Below are positions 5,886 to 14,721 of a stretch of 39,579 nt of DNA, piece by piece (the stretch's first letter is position 1; each line of letters starts with the position of its first letter). Source of the DNA: Oxalobacteraceae bacterium (lineage in GTDB: Bacteria > Pseudomonadota > Gammaproteobacteria > Burkholderiales > Burkholderiaceae_D); contig JAIZVZ010000032.1 in assembly GCA_021768485.1 (NCBI GenBank), positions 1 to 39,579 on the forward strand. Reading direction: 5' to 3'. Below the pieces are notes generated by a model. It did not search any database. It was not told the DNA's origin and saw only the letters and a list, made by a program, of their open reading frames with translations. The position numbers were made by a program, and so were the translations under genes.

Positions 5886-8294
5886 ATGATGCGGACACAC
5901 ACTGTCAAACGTTATGTATTATGGATCGCCATGGGATTGTCGGCGGCGGTGGTCTTGCTGCTGCTCGGCGTTTTTCTTTTGCTGCGCGGCAGCCTGGCGC
6001 GGCTCGACGGCATCCAGCACGCGCCGGCGCTGACGGCCGGGGTGACGGTGACGCGCGATGCGCGCGGCGTGCCGGTGATCAGCGGCGTCAACCGGGTCGA
6101 TATCGCCTATGCGACTGGTTTCATCCAGGCCCAGGAACGTTTTTTTCAAATGGATTTGATGCGCCGCGCGGCGGCGGGGGAACTGGCCGAGTTATTCGGT
6201 CCGCGCGCGCTCAACCTCGACAAAGCCCATCGCCTGCACCGTTTCCGTGCCCGCGCCGAACAGGCGGTGCGCAATATGGCGCCGGCCGAGCGGCAACTGC
6301 TGCAGCGCTATGTCGACGGCATCAACGATGGCCTTGACGACTTGCGTGTGCGGCCCTTCGAATATGGCCTGGTGCAGACGGCGCCGCGCCATTGGGTGGC
6401 GGCCGATTCCTTGCTGGTGCTGTGGGCCATGTACTTCGATTTGCAGGGCAATCTGGAACCGCGCGAGCTGGCCCGCGGCTGGCTCAAAGAACACAGCAGC
6501 GCCGGCCAGCTGGCATTCCTGTTGCCGCCATCGTCGTCCTGGGATGCGCCGCTCGATGCCGATGCGATTGATTCGCCGGCAGCGCCGATTCCGGCCACAG
6601 CGCCGAGCTGGTGGGGTCGTGCCGCCGATGCCGGCGCCCGCAAGCTGGCCGCCATCGACCATCTTGATTTCGTCGGCAGCAACAACTGGGCGCTGGCCGG
6701 CAGTCGCAGCGCCAGCGGCGCGGCCATCATCGCCGACGACATGCATCTCGGCCTGCGCCTGCCCAACACCTGGTATCGGGTCGTGCTGCAATTTCCCGAT
6801 GCGCACGGCAGCCGCCGCATGGTCGGCCTCATGCTGCCGGGGGCGCCGCCCTTTATTGCGGTCGGCAGCAATGGCCATGTGGCGTGGGGCTTTACCAATA
6901 GTTATGGCGATTATCTCGATTTGATCGCAGCCGAGCAGGCCCCGGAACGGCCAGGCCAGGTTCGTCTCGGACATGCTGATTGGGAAACGCCGGCTGCGTA
7001 TCAGGAACGTATTGCGGTGCGCGGCCAGCCCGATGTGGTGTTAACGGTGCGCGAAAGTTCGCTGGGGCCTTTGCGCGAAGCGGGCGGACGCACCTATGCC
7101 GTGCATTGGGTGGCGCATGCGCCGCAAGCGATCAATTTCAACGCCGCCCGCATGGAAGCGGCCGATACGCTCGATGCGGCGCTCGGCGTGGCGGCCAGCA
7201 TGGGGCTTCCGGCGCAAAATTTCGTCGCCGGCGACGATCGCGGCAATATCGGCTGGACCATCGCCGGACCGCTGCCGCGTCGGGTTCAGCATGACAATAC
7301 GGCGACCTTTCCATTGGATGCCGCAAACTCGGCGGCCGGCTGGAACGGCTGGCTGACGCCCGATCAATATCCGCGCGTGCGCAATCCGGCCAGCGGCCAG
7401 CTGGCAACGGCCAACAGCCGCCAATTGAACGGCGCCGACGCCGCCCTGATCGGCGACGGCGGTTTCGACCTCGGAGCCCGCACCCGTCAGGTACGCGACG
7501 ATTTGAGCGCGCTTGGCAAGGGCATCGACGAGCGCCACGCCTATGGCGTCGGACTCGACGACCGCGCCGTATTCCTGAGCCCGTGGCGGCAGCGGCTGCT
7601 GACCGTATTGCAGGCGCCCGGCGCCGCCGACACGCCGGCCAGGCGCGAATTCCTGCGCCTGCTGCAAACGACCTGGAGCGGTCGCGCCAGTGCCGACGCC
7701 GTTGCCTATCGCCTGACGCGCGGTTTTTTATATGCGCTGTACGACCAGTTATATGGCGGCGCCGACCTCGCACTGCGCCAGCTCGATGGCGGTGCCAGCA
7801 TGGCTGGCGCCAGCGCGCGCTGGCCGCAGGTGCTCGCACGCCTGCTCGACGAACACCCGGCCGGCTGGCTGCCGGCGCGCTTTCCCGACTGGCAGGCACT
7901 GCAGCTGGCGACCATCGACATGGTCATTGCCGATTTGAGCAAAAATGGCAAACCGCTGGCGGCGGCCACCTGGGGGCAGCGCAATACCGCCGCCATCGCC
8001 CATCCGATTGCGGCCAGCTTGCCGTCCTGGTTGCGGGACTGGCTGTCGGCGCCGCACGACATGCTGGCCGGCGACAATAATATGCCGCGCGTGGCGGGCC
8101 CCGCTTTTGGCCAGTCCGAGCGCCTGGCGGTTTCTCCAGGCAGGGAAGAACTGGGGATTTTCAATATGCCGGGCGGGCAGAGCGGCCATCCGCTCTCGCC
8201 GTTTTTCCTGGCCGGCCACGATGACTGGGTCAATGGCCGGACCGTACCGCTATTGCCGGGCGCGGCACGTTACTCACTGACCTTTGTGAAATAA
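5886..8294 (+). CDS. penicillin acylase family (Ntn-hydrolase) protein
   Basis: This 802-residue protein belongs to the penicillin G acylase/AHL acylase family of N-terminal nucleophile hydrolases. An N-terminal membrane helix or signal (about 8-34) directs it across the inner membrane. The alpha part starts with V-T-V-T-R-D-A-R-G-V-P and runs to the self-cleavage point FVG/SNNW; Ser265 becomes the new N-terminus and catalytic nucleophile of the beta chain. The beta part holds ADDMHLGL, the GSNGHVAWGFTNSYGD region and the C-terminal MPGGQSGHPLSPFF typical of the family. Substrate could be a beta-lactam, an acyl-homoserine lactone or another amide. ATG 5886 (with ATG 5889 beside it) is preferred over ATG 5712, whose extra 58 residues are low-complexity Ala/Ser and overlap the repeats. 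Confidence 0.9.
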   Translation: MMRTHTVKRYVLWIAMGLSAAVVLLLLGVFLLLRGSLARLDGIQHAPALTAGVTVTRDARGVPVISGVNRVDIAYATGFIQAQERFFQMDLMRRAAAGELAELFGPRALNLDKAHRLHRFRARAEQAVRNMAPAERQLLQRYVDGINDGLDDLRVRPFEYGLVQTAPRHWVAADSLLVLWAMYFDLQGNLEPRELARGWLKEHSSAGQLAFLLPPSSSWDAPLDADAIDSPAAPIPATAPSWWGRAADAGARKLAAIDHLDFVGSNNWALAGSRSASGAAIIADDMHLGLRLPNTWYRVVLQFPDAHGSRRMVGLMLPGAPPFIAVGSNGHVAWGFTNSYGDYLDLIAAEQAPERPGQVRLGHADWETPAAYQERIAVRGQPDVVLTVRESSLGPLREAGGRTYAVHWVAHAPQAINFNAARMEAADTLDAALGVAASMGLPAQNFVAGDDRGNIGWTIAGPLPRRVQHDNTATFPLDAANSAAGWNGWLTPDQYPRVRNPASGQLATANSRQLNGADAALIGDGGFDLGARTRQVRDDLSALGKGIDERHAYGVGLDDRAVFLSPWRQRLLTVLQAPGAADTPARREFLRLLQTTWSGRASADAVAYRLTRGFLYALYDQLYGGADLALRQLDGGASMAGASARWPQVLARLLDEHPAGWLPARFPDWQALQLATIDMVIADLSKNGKPLAAATWGQRNTAAIAHPIAASLPSWLRDWLSAPHDMLAGDNNMPRVAGPAFGQSERLAVSPGREELGIFNMPGGQSGHPLSPFFLAGHDDWVNGRTVPLLPGAARYSLTFVK

Positions 8295-8319
8295 AAGGGG
8301 GGGAGCAAAGCCCGAAATG

Positions 8320-8348
8320 AAAAAGGCTCCGATCTTGGAGCCTTTTTT
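8320..8348. terminator. bidirectional rho-independent terminator
   Basis: GGCTCC (8325-8330) and GGAGCC (8337-8342) form a stem with loop GATCTT. A-run 8320-8324 and T-run 8343-8348 flank it, so it works in both directions. It lies between the convergent penicillin acylase and secreted-protein genes. Confidence 0.9.
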
Positions 8349-8403
8349 GACGCGTGGTCCGGATGTCCTGTTGCTGAGCCTGGTTTCGGCCAGCCCGCGT
8401 TTA

Positions 8404-8985
8404 TCAGTGACCGCCGCGGAAGCCGCCACGGCCGCCGCCGTGCCAGCCGCCATGGCCACCGCCGTGACCGCCAAACCAGTAAGCGCCGCCGATGAACAGA
8501 TCGACCGTCGGCCAGAAGAACGGATCATAGTAATACGGCGATGGACTGTAATAAACCGGGGCAGGGCTGTAATAGACGGGCGCCGGCGTCGTATACACGA
8601 CGGTTTGCGGCGCCGTGTAGACCGTGGTCGTGGTCGCGGCCGAATCGCCCTGTGTCTGGCTTGAATCGGATGGCGTCGAATAAATGAAGTCGCGGCCCTC
8701 GACCGGCCCGCTGCTCGATTGCGAATAGCTCGATTGCGAATAGCTCGGCTGCGGCGGGTAATATGTCGTTTGCGGGACATAATAAGTGGTTGTCGGTGCC
8801 GGACTGCTGGCGTTGGCAATCAGCGAGCCGATCACCAGCGCGCCGAGCACGCCGGCGAAGATGCCGGCCCCGTCATTGCCATGATAGCCGCCGCCGCGAG
8901 GGCCATCGGCCAGAGCCGGGGTTGATGTCGTTGCTGCCAGCATGCCGGCGACAAGTACTGCAGAAATGACTTTTTTGCTCAACAT
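8404..8985 (-). CDS. secreted Gly/Tyr/Pro-rich protein with glycine-zipper segment
   Basis: This 193-residue protein starts with a signal peptide, likely cut after PALA (residue 26). A small-residue hydrophobic stretch, GAGIFAGVLGALVIGSLIAN, resembles a glycine zipper. The middle is rich in Tyr, Pro, Ser and Thr (YYVPQTTYYPPQ, YSQSSYSQSS, repeats of PAPVYYSP), and the tail is a Gly/His-rich run (GGHGGGHGGWHGGG). Such proteins are common exported proteins of unknown role in betaproteobacteria; the His-rich tail could bind metal. ATG 8985 has GAGGAA about 8 bases upstream. A 15-bp in-frame direct repeat codes for the doubled YSQSS. Confidence 0.8.
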   Translation of the reverse strand: MLSKKVISAVLVAGMLAATTSTPALADGPRGGGYHGNDGAGIFAGVLGALVIGSLIANASSPAPTTTYYVPQTTYYPPQPSYSQSSYSQSSSGPVEGRDFIYSTPSDSSQTQGDSAATTTTVYTAPQTVVYTTPAPVYYSPAPVYYSPSPYYYDPFFWPTVDLFIGGAYWFGGHGGGHGGWHGGGRGGFRGGH

Positions 8986-9192
8986 GATAGATTCCTCGGT
9001 TACACGGCACATTCGTTTCGACGTCCGTTTTATATTTTGTGTCCTTATATCACTATAACCGGATTTTTTTAAAAAACTATATCTGCATAAATTCGTTACA
9101 ATTATTTCCAGTTTTACGCATCACTTTCAGCGACATATCGCTGTATTTCCGGCTGCTTTCGGGCTACCATTTCAGATCTGCCTCACCCGCTT

Positions 9193-9220
9193 CTTTCCGT
9201 CCCATACTTTCCGTCCCATA
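9193..9220. repeat. exact 14-bp tandem duplication
   Basis: CTTTCCGTCCCATA occurs at 9193-9206 and again directly at 9207-9220. Confidence 0.9.
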
Positions 9221-9400
9221 TTGCCGATTCGGTAGCAATTTGCGCAAGCACCGCGGCGAGCGCTTGCATCGTTTGCGCGGCGCCAAAGCCATCGATACAG
9301 GCCGGACAGGCTTCCCAAACGGGAGGAACTTCCTCGCGATTTCAGTATCTCTTTGTCAGTATGGACAAGCGAAACTGCCGTGCACAGGATCTGCATGTAC

Positions 9401-9436
9401 CGGATGCATCGGATGTGCCGGATGTGCCGGATGTGC
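9401..9436. repeat. 9-bp tandem repeat, four units
   Basis: CGGATGCAT (9401-9409) is followed by three exact copies of CGGATGTGC (9410-9436). Confidence 0.9.
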
Positions 9437-9486
9437 CAATTTACCGCTGTGTCGTTGCCTCGCTGTCCCGCCATGTATCACAAGCC

Positions 9487-9514
9487 CGATGATATTTCTG
9501 CGATGATATTTCTG
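9487..9514. repeat. exact 14-bp tandem duplication before the ribosome site
   Basis: CGATGATATTTCTG occurs at 9487-9500 and 9501-9514; the second copy runs straight into the ribosome site GAGGAG (9514-9519) of the paoA-like gene. Confidence 0.9.
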
Positions 9515-9526
9515 AGGAGCGGCCAG

Positions 9527-10384
9527 ATGAAAGAAACGCATCTCACGCCCTGTGATAATAAAAACACAACTCACTATACAACAGCGCTCACCGCGGCCGA
9601 GGCCGATTCCATCAAGCCTGAACCTCTTTCAAGACAAACATCGACGAATGCGGAGGCGGCCGATCAAGGCCCGGCTAAAAAAGCCCATGCACGGATGAAC
9701 TATATCGCTGTGAGCGCAGGCCGAATGACGCGCCGAAGTTTTTTGCAAACGGCGAGCCTCGTCGCCTTGAGCTGCCGCACCGCCCGCGTACACGCTGCGC
9801 GGGCATCCGCCGGCGCGCCCGGGCAGCCGCCGGCGCTTCGCCCTGTCATGCTTCGCCCAATCACGCTGAACATCAATGGCAAACGCCATCAGCTGCTGAT
9901 CGAGCCGCGCGTGACCTTGCTCGATGCCTTGCGCGAATATATCGGACTGAGCGGCACCAAGAAAGGCTGCGACCGCGGCCAGTGCGGCGCCTGCACGGTC
10001 CTGGCCGATGGACGCCGCATCAATTCCTGCCTGACGCTGGCGATCATGCAGCAGGATGCCGCCATCACCACCATCGAAGGCATCGGCAGCATCAATGCCC
10101 TGCATCCGATGCAGGCCGCATTTCTCGAAAAAGATGCGTTCCAGTGCGGCTACTGTACGCCGGGACAGATATGTTCGGCCATTGCGGCCCTCGACGAGGC
10201 CGCGGGCGGCGCGCCGAGCGCCGTCACATCCGATGTGCGCAGCGCCACGGTAAATCTGAGCGATGCCGAAATCGCCGAGCGCATGAGCGGCAACCTGTGC
10301 CGCTGCGGCGCTTACTCCAATATTGTCGAGGCCGTCCGCATGGTGGCGCAAGGCAAGGCAGGCACGGCACGGAGGCGGACATGA
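9527..10384 (+). CDS. paoA: aldehyde oxidoreductase [2Fe-2S] subunit, Tat-exported (PaoA-like)
   Basis: This is the iron-sulfur subunit of a xanthine-oxidase-family enzyme. Eight cysteines bind two [2Fe-2S] clusters: C148, C153, C156 and C168 in the plant-type motif (CDRGQCGAC), and C207, C210, C258 and C260 in the second domain (CGYC, CRC). A twin-arginine signal (TRRSFLQTASLVAL, Arg69-Arg70) indicates folded export to the periplasm, as for E. coli PaoA (YagT). ATG 9527 has GAGGAG 7 bases upstream and gives 285 residues, but leaves an unusual 66-residue polar stretch before the Tat motif; ATG 9695 or 9725 would give a normal signal peptide but has a poor ribosome site. The stop overlaps the next start (ATGA). 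Confidence 0.88.
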   Translation: MKETHLTPCDNKNTTHYTTALTAAEADSIKPEPLSRQTSTNAEAADQGPAKKAHARMNYIAVSAGRMTRRSFLQTASLVALSCRTARVHAARASAGAPGQPPALRPVMLRPITLNINGKRHQLLIEPRVTLLDALREYIGLSGTKKGCDRGQCGACTVLADGRRINSCLTLAIMQQDAAITTIEGIGSINALHPMQAAFLEKDAFQCGYCTPGQICSAIAALDEAAGGAPSAVTSDVRSATVNLSDAEIAERMSGNLCRCGAYSNIVEAVRMVAQGKAGTARRRT

Positions 10385-11379
10385 ACGATTTCGACTATCA
10401 CGGCGCCACCGGCCTTGCCGATGCCCTGCAGCACGGCGCGCAGAACGGCAGCGCCTATATTGGCGGCGGCACCAATCTAATTGATTTGATGAAGGCCGGC
10501 GTGGTCAGCCCGGCGCGCCTGATCGATCTGAACCGGCTCGGCCGCACCGATGGCCTGGCCGATATTGTCGCGCTGGCCGACGGCGGCGTGCGCATCGGCG
10601 CGCTGGCGCGCAACAGCGATATTGCCAACCATGCCCTGATCCGCCAGCGCTATCCGCTGCTGTCGCAAGCCCTGCTGGCCGGCGCCTCGGGCCAGTTGCG
10701 CAATCAGGCCACGGCCGGCGGCAACCTGCTGCAGCGCACGCGCTGCTATTATTTCTACGATACCGGCTTCGAGGCCTGCAACAAGCGCGCGCCGGGCTCC
10801 GGCTGCGCGGCCCGCGAGGGCTTCAACCGCATTCACGCCATCCTCGGCGCCAGCGATGCCTGCGTCGCCACCAACCCGTCCGACATGAGCGTGGCCTTGG
10901 CCGCCTTGCGCGCCACGGTCCGGGTCAGGGGATTGCAGGGCGAACGCGTGATCGCGTTTGGCGACTTTCATCGCTTGCCGGGCGACACCCCTTACCTCGA
11001 CAGCAATCTCGGGCAGGGCGAAATGATTACCGCGATCGATTTGCCGCCATCGCCGTTCGCGGCCAATTGCCGCTATCTGAAAGTGCGCGACCGCGCCAGC
11101 TATGCCTTTGCGCTGGTGTCGGTGGCCGCCGCCGTGGCGCTGCGCGACGGCGTCGTCGGCGATGCGGCGCTGGCGCTGGGCGGCGTGGCGCACAAGCCGT
11201 GGCGTGTGCCGGCCGCCGAACAGGCCTTGATTGGCCGCCGTCTCGATGACGGCGCGATCCAGGCCGCCGCCGGGCTGGCGCTGGCCGGCGCGCTGCCGCT
11301 CAAGCATAATGCCTTCAAAATAGAACTGGCGCGGCGCGCCATGGCACGCGCCCTGAAAACTGCCGGAGGTGTCGCATGA
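10381..11379 (+). CDS. paoB: aldehyde oxidoreductase FAD subunit with extra [4Fe-4S] site (PaoB-like)
   Basis: This 332-residue FAD-binding subunit of the CO dehydrogenase/xanthine dehydrogenase type has the FAD loop AYIGGGTNLIDLMK near the start and the ATAGGNLLQRTRC motif. Residues 122-161 hold four cysteines (C122, C133, C142, C161) in a loop like that of E. coli PaoB (YagS), which carries an additional [4Fe-4S] cluster. The subunit passes electrons from the molybdenum site through the clusters to FAD. It overlaps paoA by 4 bases and paoC by 4 bases, so the three are made together. Confidence 0.9.
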   Translation: MNDFDYHGATGLADALQHGAQNGSAYIGGGTNLIDLMKAGVVSPARLIDLNRLGRTDGLADIVALADGGVRIGALARNSDIANHALIRQRYPLLSQALLAGASGQLRNQATAGGNLLQRTRCYYFYDTGFEACNKRAPGSGCAAREGFNRIHAILGASDACVATNPSDMSVALAALRATVRVRGLQGERVIAFGDFHRLPGDTPYLDSNLGQGEMITAIDLPPSPFAANCRYLKVRDRASYAFALVSVAAAVALRDGVVGDAALALGGVAHKPWRVPAAEQALIGRRLDDGAIQAAAGLALAGALPLKHNAFKIELARRAMARALKTAGGVA

Positions 11380-13595
11380 GCGCCGCCCGAGCCGAGTTGA
11401 GCGGGCAGCCAGTGAGCCGCGTCGATGGCCGCCTGAAAGTCTGCGGTCAGGCACCTTATGCGGCCGACTTCAGGCTGCCGGGCATGGTCCATGCCGTCAT
11501 CGTGCAAAGCACGATAGCCAAGGGCAGAATCAGGCAGATCGAAAGCGGCGCGGCGCTGAATGCGCCGGGTGTGCTGGCAGTGCTCACGCATAAGAATGCA
11601 ATACGGCTGTCGGCGGCGGCGAGACAGGCATCGCCACCGGAATCGCGCGTGCTGAGCCTGCTGCAGGACGACCTCGTTTCATATAACGGCCAGCCGGTCG
11701 CCGTGGTGGTGGCCGACACGCTCGAACATGCGCGGCACGCCGCCCGCCTGTTGGTGCTTGCCTACGAGCCGGCAAGCGCGAGGCTCGATTTTGCACTGGC
11801 AAGGCAATATGCGCGCGACGCCGGCAGCATCCTCGGCCAGCCGTCCCACACGCGGCGCGGCGATCTCGACGCCGCAATGGCGGGCGCCGCCCAGCGCCTG
11901 TCGCTAACTTACACGACGCCGGTCGAACATCACAACCCGCTCGAGCCGCACGCCAGCATCGCCTCCTGGGACGGCGACAAGCTGACGCTGTACGACGCCA
12001 CCCAAGGCGTGTCGGGCGCGCGCAAAGCCGTGGCAGGGATATTTTCGATCGCGCCCGAAAAAGTCACCGTCATCTGTCCCTTTGTCGGCGGCGGCTTCGG
12101 CTGCAAGGGCTCGAGCTGGTCGCATGTGTCGCTGGCCGCGATGGCGGCCAGAAAAATCGGGCGGCCGGTCAAGCTGGTGCTGGACCGGACACAGATGTTC
12201 GGCCCGGTCGGCAATCGGCCGCGCACCGAACAGACGCTGCGCCTTGGCGCGGCGGCCGACGGCGCGCTGACGGCGCTTGCGCATGACGTCATTTCGGAAA
12301 CCTCGACGATTGAAGACTGGACCGAGCCGTCCGCCCTCGTCACGCGCATGCTGTACGCCAGCCAGACGCAGGCGACATCGCACCGGCTGGTCTCGCTCAA
12401 TATTGCCACGCCAACGTTTACGCGCGCGCCGGGCGAGGCCAGCGGCACCTTTGCGCTCGAATGCGCGCTCGACGAAATGGCTTACAAGCTCGACCTCGAT
12501 CCGCTCGAACTGCGCCTGCGCAATTATGCCGAACGCGATCCCGGCGACGGCAAACCGTTTTCAAGCAAGTCGCTGCGCGAATGCTACCGCCTCGGCGCCG
12601 AGCATTTCGGCTGGACGCGGCGCAGCCGCCAGCCGGCTTCGATGCGCGACGGTCGCTGGCAGATCGGCATGGGCATGGCCACGGCCACTTACCCGACCCG
12701 CCGTTCGCCGGCGCAGGCGCAGGTGCGCGTGAGCGCCGACGGCATGGCACTGGTGCGCTGCGGTACGCAAGACCTCGGCACCGGCACCTACACGGTGATG
12801 ACACAGGTCGCTGCCGATGCGCTCGGTCTGCCGCTCGATCGCGTGCGTTTCGAGCTGGGCGACAGCCGCATGCCGGCGGCGCCGGTATCGGGCGGCTCGC
12901 AGACGGTGGCCAGCGTCGCCCCCGCAGTGCTGGCGGCGGCGCTGAAAGTGCGCGCCAGGCTGATCGACATGGCGATCACGGATGCCCGTTCGCCGCTATA
13001 CCAGAAAGAGGCGGCCGCCTTGACCATTGTTGACGGCATGATTTGCGAGCGCGGGCAGAATGCCGGCGGCGACGCCATCGCGGCGCTGATCGGCCGCCAT
13101 CGCGGCCAGCCGATAGAGGCCGAGGCCATGGCCATGGCCGGCGACGAAAAAAAGCAATTTTCAATGCATGCCTTCGGTGCCGTGTTCGTTGAAGCATGGG
13201 TCGATGCCGAGCTAGGCACGGTGCGCGTGCCGCGCATCGTCGCTGCCTACGGCGTCGGCAATCTGCTCAATGCCAAGACCGGCCGCAGTCAGCTGATGGG
13301 CGGCATCGTCTGGGGCATTGGCATGGCCTTGAGCGAGGAAACCGTGCGCGATGTGCGCAACGGCCGTCATGTCAATGGCAACCTGGCCGAATACCATGTG
13401 CCGGTCAATGCCGATATCGGCCATATCGAAGTCCTGGTCGTGCCCGAAAGCGATCCCCATGTCAATCCACTGGGTGCCAAGGGCATAGGCGAGATCGGCA
13501 TCACTGGCGTTGCCGGCGCCATCGGCAACGCCGTCTATCATGCGACCGGCCGGCGCATCCGCGATTTGCCGATCACGCTCGACAAGCTGGTCTGA
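11376..13595 (+). CDS. paoC: aldehyde oxidoreductase molybdenum subunit (PaoC-like)
   Basis: This 739-residue large subunit binds the molybdenum cofactor and catalyses oxidation of aldehydes to acids in the periplasm, by analogy with E. coli PaoC (YagR). Family motifs are VSRVDGRLKVCGQAPYAADF at the start, GGGFGCKG (about 240-247), APGEASGTFALE in the substrate region and GAKGIGEIGITG with Glu706 at the position of the catalytic glutamate. It has no signal peptide of its own; as in PaoABC, it would be exported by riding on the Tat signal of the small subunit. No XdhC/PaoD-type cofactor insertion gene follows it here; a leftward ABC permease gene lies downstream. Confidence 0.92.
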   Translation: MSAARAELSGQPVSRVDGRLKVCGQAPYAADFRLPGMVHAVIVQSTIAKGRIRQIESGAALNAPGVLAVLTHKNAIRLSAAARQASPPESRVLSLLQDDLVSYNGQPVAVVVADTLEHARHAARLLVLAYEPASARLDFALARQYARDAGSILGQPSHTRRGDLDAAMAGAAQRLSLTYTTPVEHHNPLEPHASIASWDGDKLTLYDATQGVSGARKAVAGIFSIAPEKVTVICPFVGGGFGCKGSSWSHVSLAAMAARKIGRPVKLVLDRTQMFGPVGNRPRTEQTLRLGAAADGALTALAHDVISETSTIEDWTEPSALVTRMLYASQTQATSHRLVSLNIATPTFTRAPGEASGTFALECALDEMAYKLDLDPLELRLRNYAERDPGDGKPFSSKSLRECYRLGAEHFGWTRRSRQPASMRDGRWQIGMGMATATYPTRRSPAQAQVRVSADGMALVRCGTQDLGTGTYTVMTQVAADALGLPLDRVRFELGDSRMPAAPVSGGSQTVASVAPAVLAAALKVRARLIDMAITDARSPLYQKEAAALTIVDGMICERGQNAGGDAIAALIGRHRGQPIEAEAMAMAGDEKKQFSMHAFGAVFVEAWVDAELGTVRVPRIVAAYGVGNLLNAKTGRSQLMGGIVWGIGMALSEETVRDVRNGRHVNGNLAEYHVPVNADIGHIEVLVVPESDPHVNPLGAKGIGEIGITGVAGAIGNAVYHATGRRIRDLPITLDKLV

Positions 13596-13761
13596 AACCG
13601 GATTGCGGCTCAGCGATCCGCTGTACGGAAACACGGCAGCCCGGCATCGGCCGGAAACGCTGGCGCGTACCATGCCGGCACGGCTGCTTCGCAAACAGCG
13701 AGGCCGCGGCCGGCGCATACACGCTGCGCGGACGGGCTGCGACTGATGCCATGCCAAGGAT

Positions 13762-14721
13762 TCATGTGCCGTCCTGCCGTGCGCGCAAGCTGATGGCCAG
13801 CCAAATCATTGCCGCGCTTGCGGCGACTGCAATCCAGACTTCCGCGGCATTCAACGTTTCCCACGATTGTTGCACCAGCATCGGTAAAAAATCGTCCGAG
13901 GCCGGGGCAAATTGACTCAGCATGCCCGTATCGAGCTTGAACCAGATGCCTGGCACCAGTCCCAACAGACCGCGAACCACGACCTGGCTCCAGAACCACG
14001 AGGTATCGAGATCGAGGGACAACAGCCGGCCAGCCCATTTCAGCATGACACCGGCCATCAGCGGCATGCCCACAGCCCACAAGAACACTTTCGATCTGGC
14101 CCAGGCCGACACCAGTATCAACCAGGCGACAGTCGGCATGGCCCATACGATATAGACCGGCAGCAAAGCGAGCACGCGTAGCAAGGACAGATAGAACGGC
14201 GGCCTGGCAAATACAATCAGAAAGAAATTCTGGCCGCCGATTGCCGCGTAGATGCAAAAAAGCAGCATTTGCAGCAAAGCCAGGGCCGCCGCGATGGAAA
14301 TAAACAGTAGCGGCGCCACCAGCAGCGCCATCGCAAACTTGGACAATACGGTATCGCGATCCGATATCGGCAACGATTTCCAGAACAGGATGCTGCGATC
14401 GCGCCGTTCGTCGTACAGGCAATTGAGGCAATACATGAAAATGACAAAAGGCATCATGATCAGAATCGGCGCCGCCGTTGCGATATAGGTGTTGGCGACG
14501 ATTGTGACGACCCCGCTTTGGGCAATCACACCGAGGCGATTGTAGGCCTCGATTGCCATTGCCGGGCGCATGCCGCCGTGGCCATTGATCGAAATATACA
14601 TATTACCCAGCGAGATAAGCGAGATCAGCAGCATGACGCCGCCCACAGCCAGCGGGGCCTTGAGCATGCTGCCCTTGTTTTCCCAAAATTCGCGCAGCAG
14701 CAGCCACTTCATCGTCTTCAT
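13762..14721 (-). CDS. ABC transporter permease subunit
   Basis: This 319-residue protein has about six hydrophobic helices: after a cytoplasmic start (LLLREFWENKGS), segments near 25-50, 75-100, 125-150, 165-200, 205-225 and 295-315. Its N-terminus resembles ABC-2-type permeases associated with YtrA-type GntR regulators. It lies last in a three-gene operon; the ATGA overlap with the ATPase gene ensures coupled translation. The transported compound is unknown; relatives respond to cell-wall-active compounds. Confidence 0.85.
   Translation of the reverse strand: MKTMKWLLLREFWENKGSMLKAPLAVGGVMLLISLISLGNMYISINGHGGMRPAMAIEAYNRLGVIAQSGVVTIVANTYIATAAPILIMMPFVIFMYCLNCLYDERRDRSILFWKSLPISDRDTVLSKFAMALLVAPLLFISIAAALALLQMLLFCIYAAIGGQNFFLIVFARPPFYLSLLRVLALLPVYIVWAMPTVAWLILVSAWARSKVFLWAVGMPLMAGVMLKWAGRLLSLDLDTSWFWSQVVVRGLLGLVPGIWFKLDTGMLSQFAPASDDFLPMLVQQSWETLNAAEVWIAVAASAAMIWLAISLRARQDGT

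Larger units (their letters stand above)
8986..9526. other. intergenic control region between divergent genes
   Basis: About 540 bases without a convincing gene separate the secreted-protein gene (leftward) from the aldehyde oxidoreductase operon (rightward). The left part (9025-9125) is AT-rich and should hold promoters for one or both sides; no textbook -35/-10 pair stands out. The right part holds three short tandem repeats: a 14-mer twice (9193-9220), a 9-mer four times (9401-9436) and another 14-mer twice (9487-9514). The open frame through 9353-9526 reads as repeated Met-Cys-Arg from the 9-mer and is not considered coding. Confidence 0.75.

Noticed and set aside
9353-9526. N-terminal extension of the PaoA-like protein with repeated Met-Cys-Arg
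   Set aside because: It is produced by the 9-bp tandem repeat and lies upstream of the strong ribosome site at 9514-9519.
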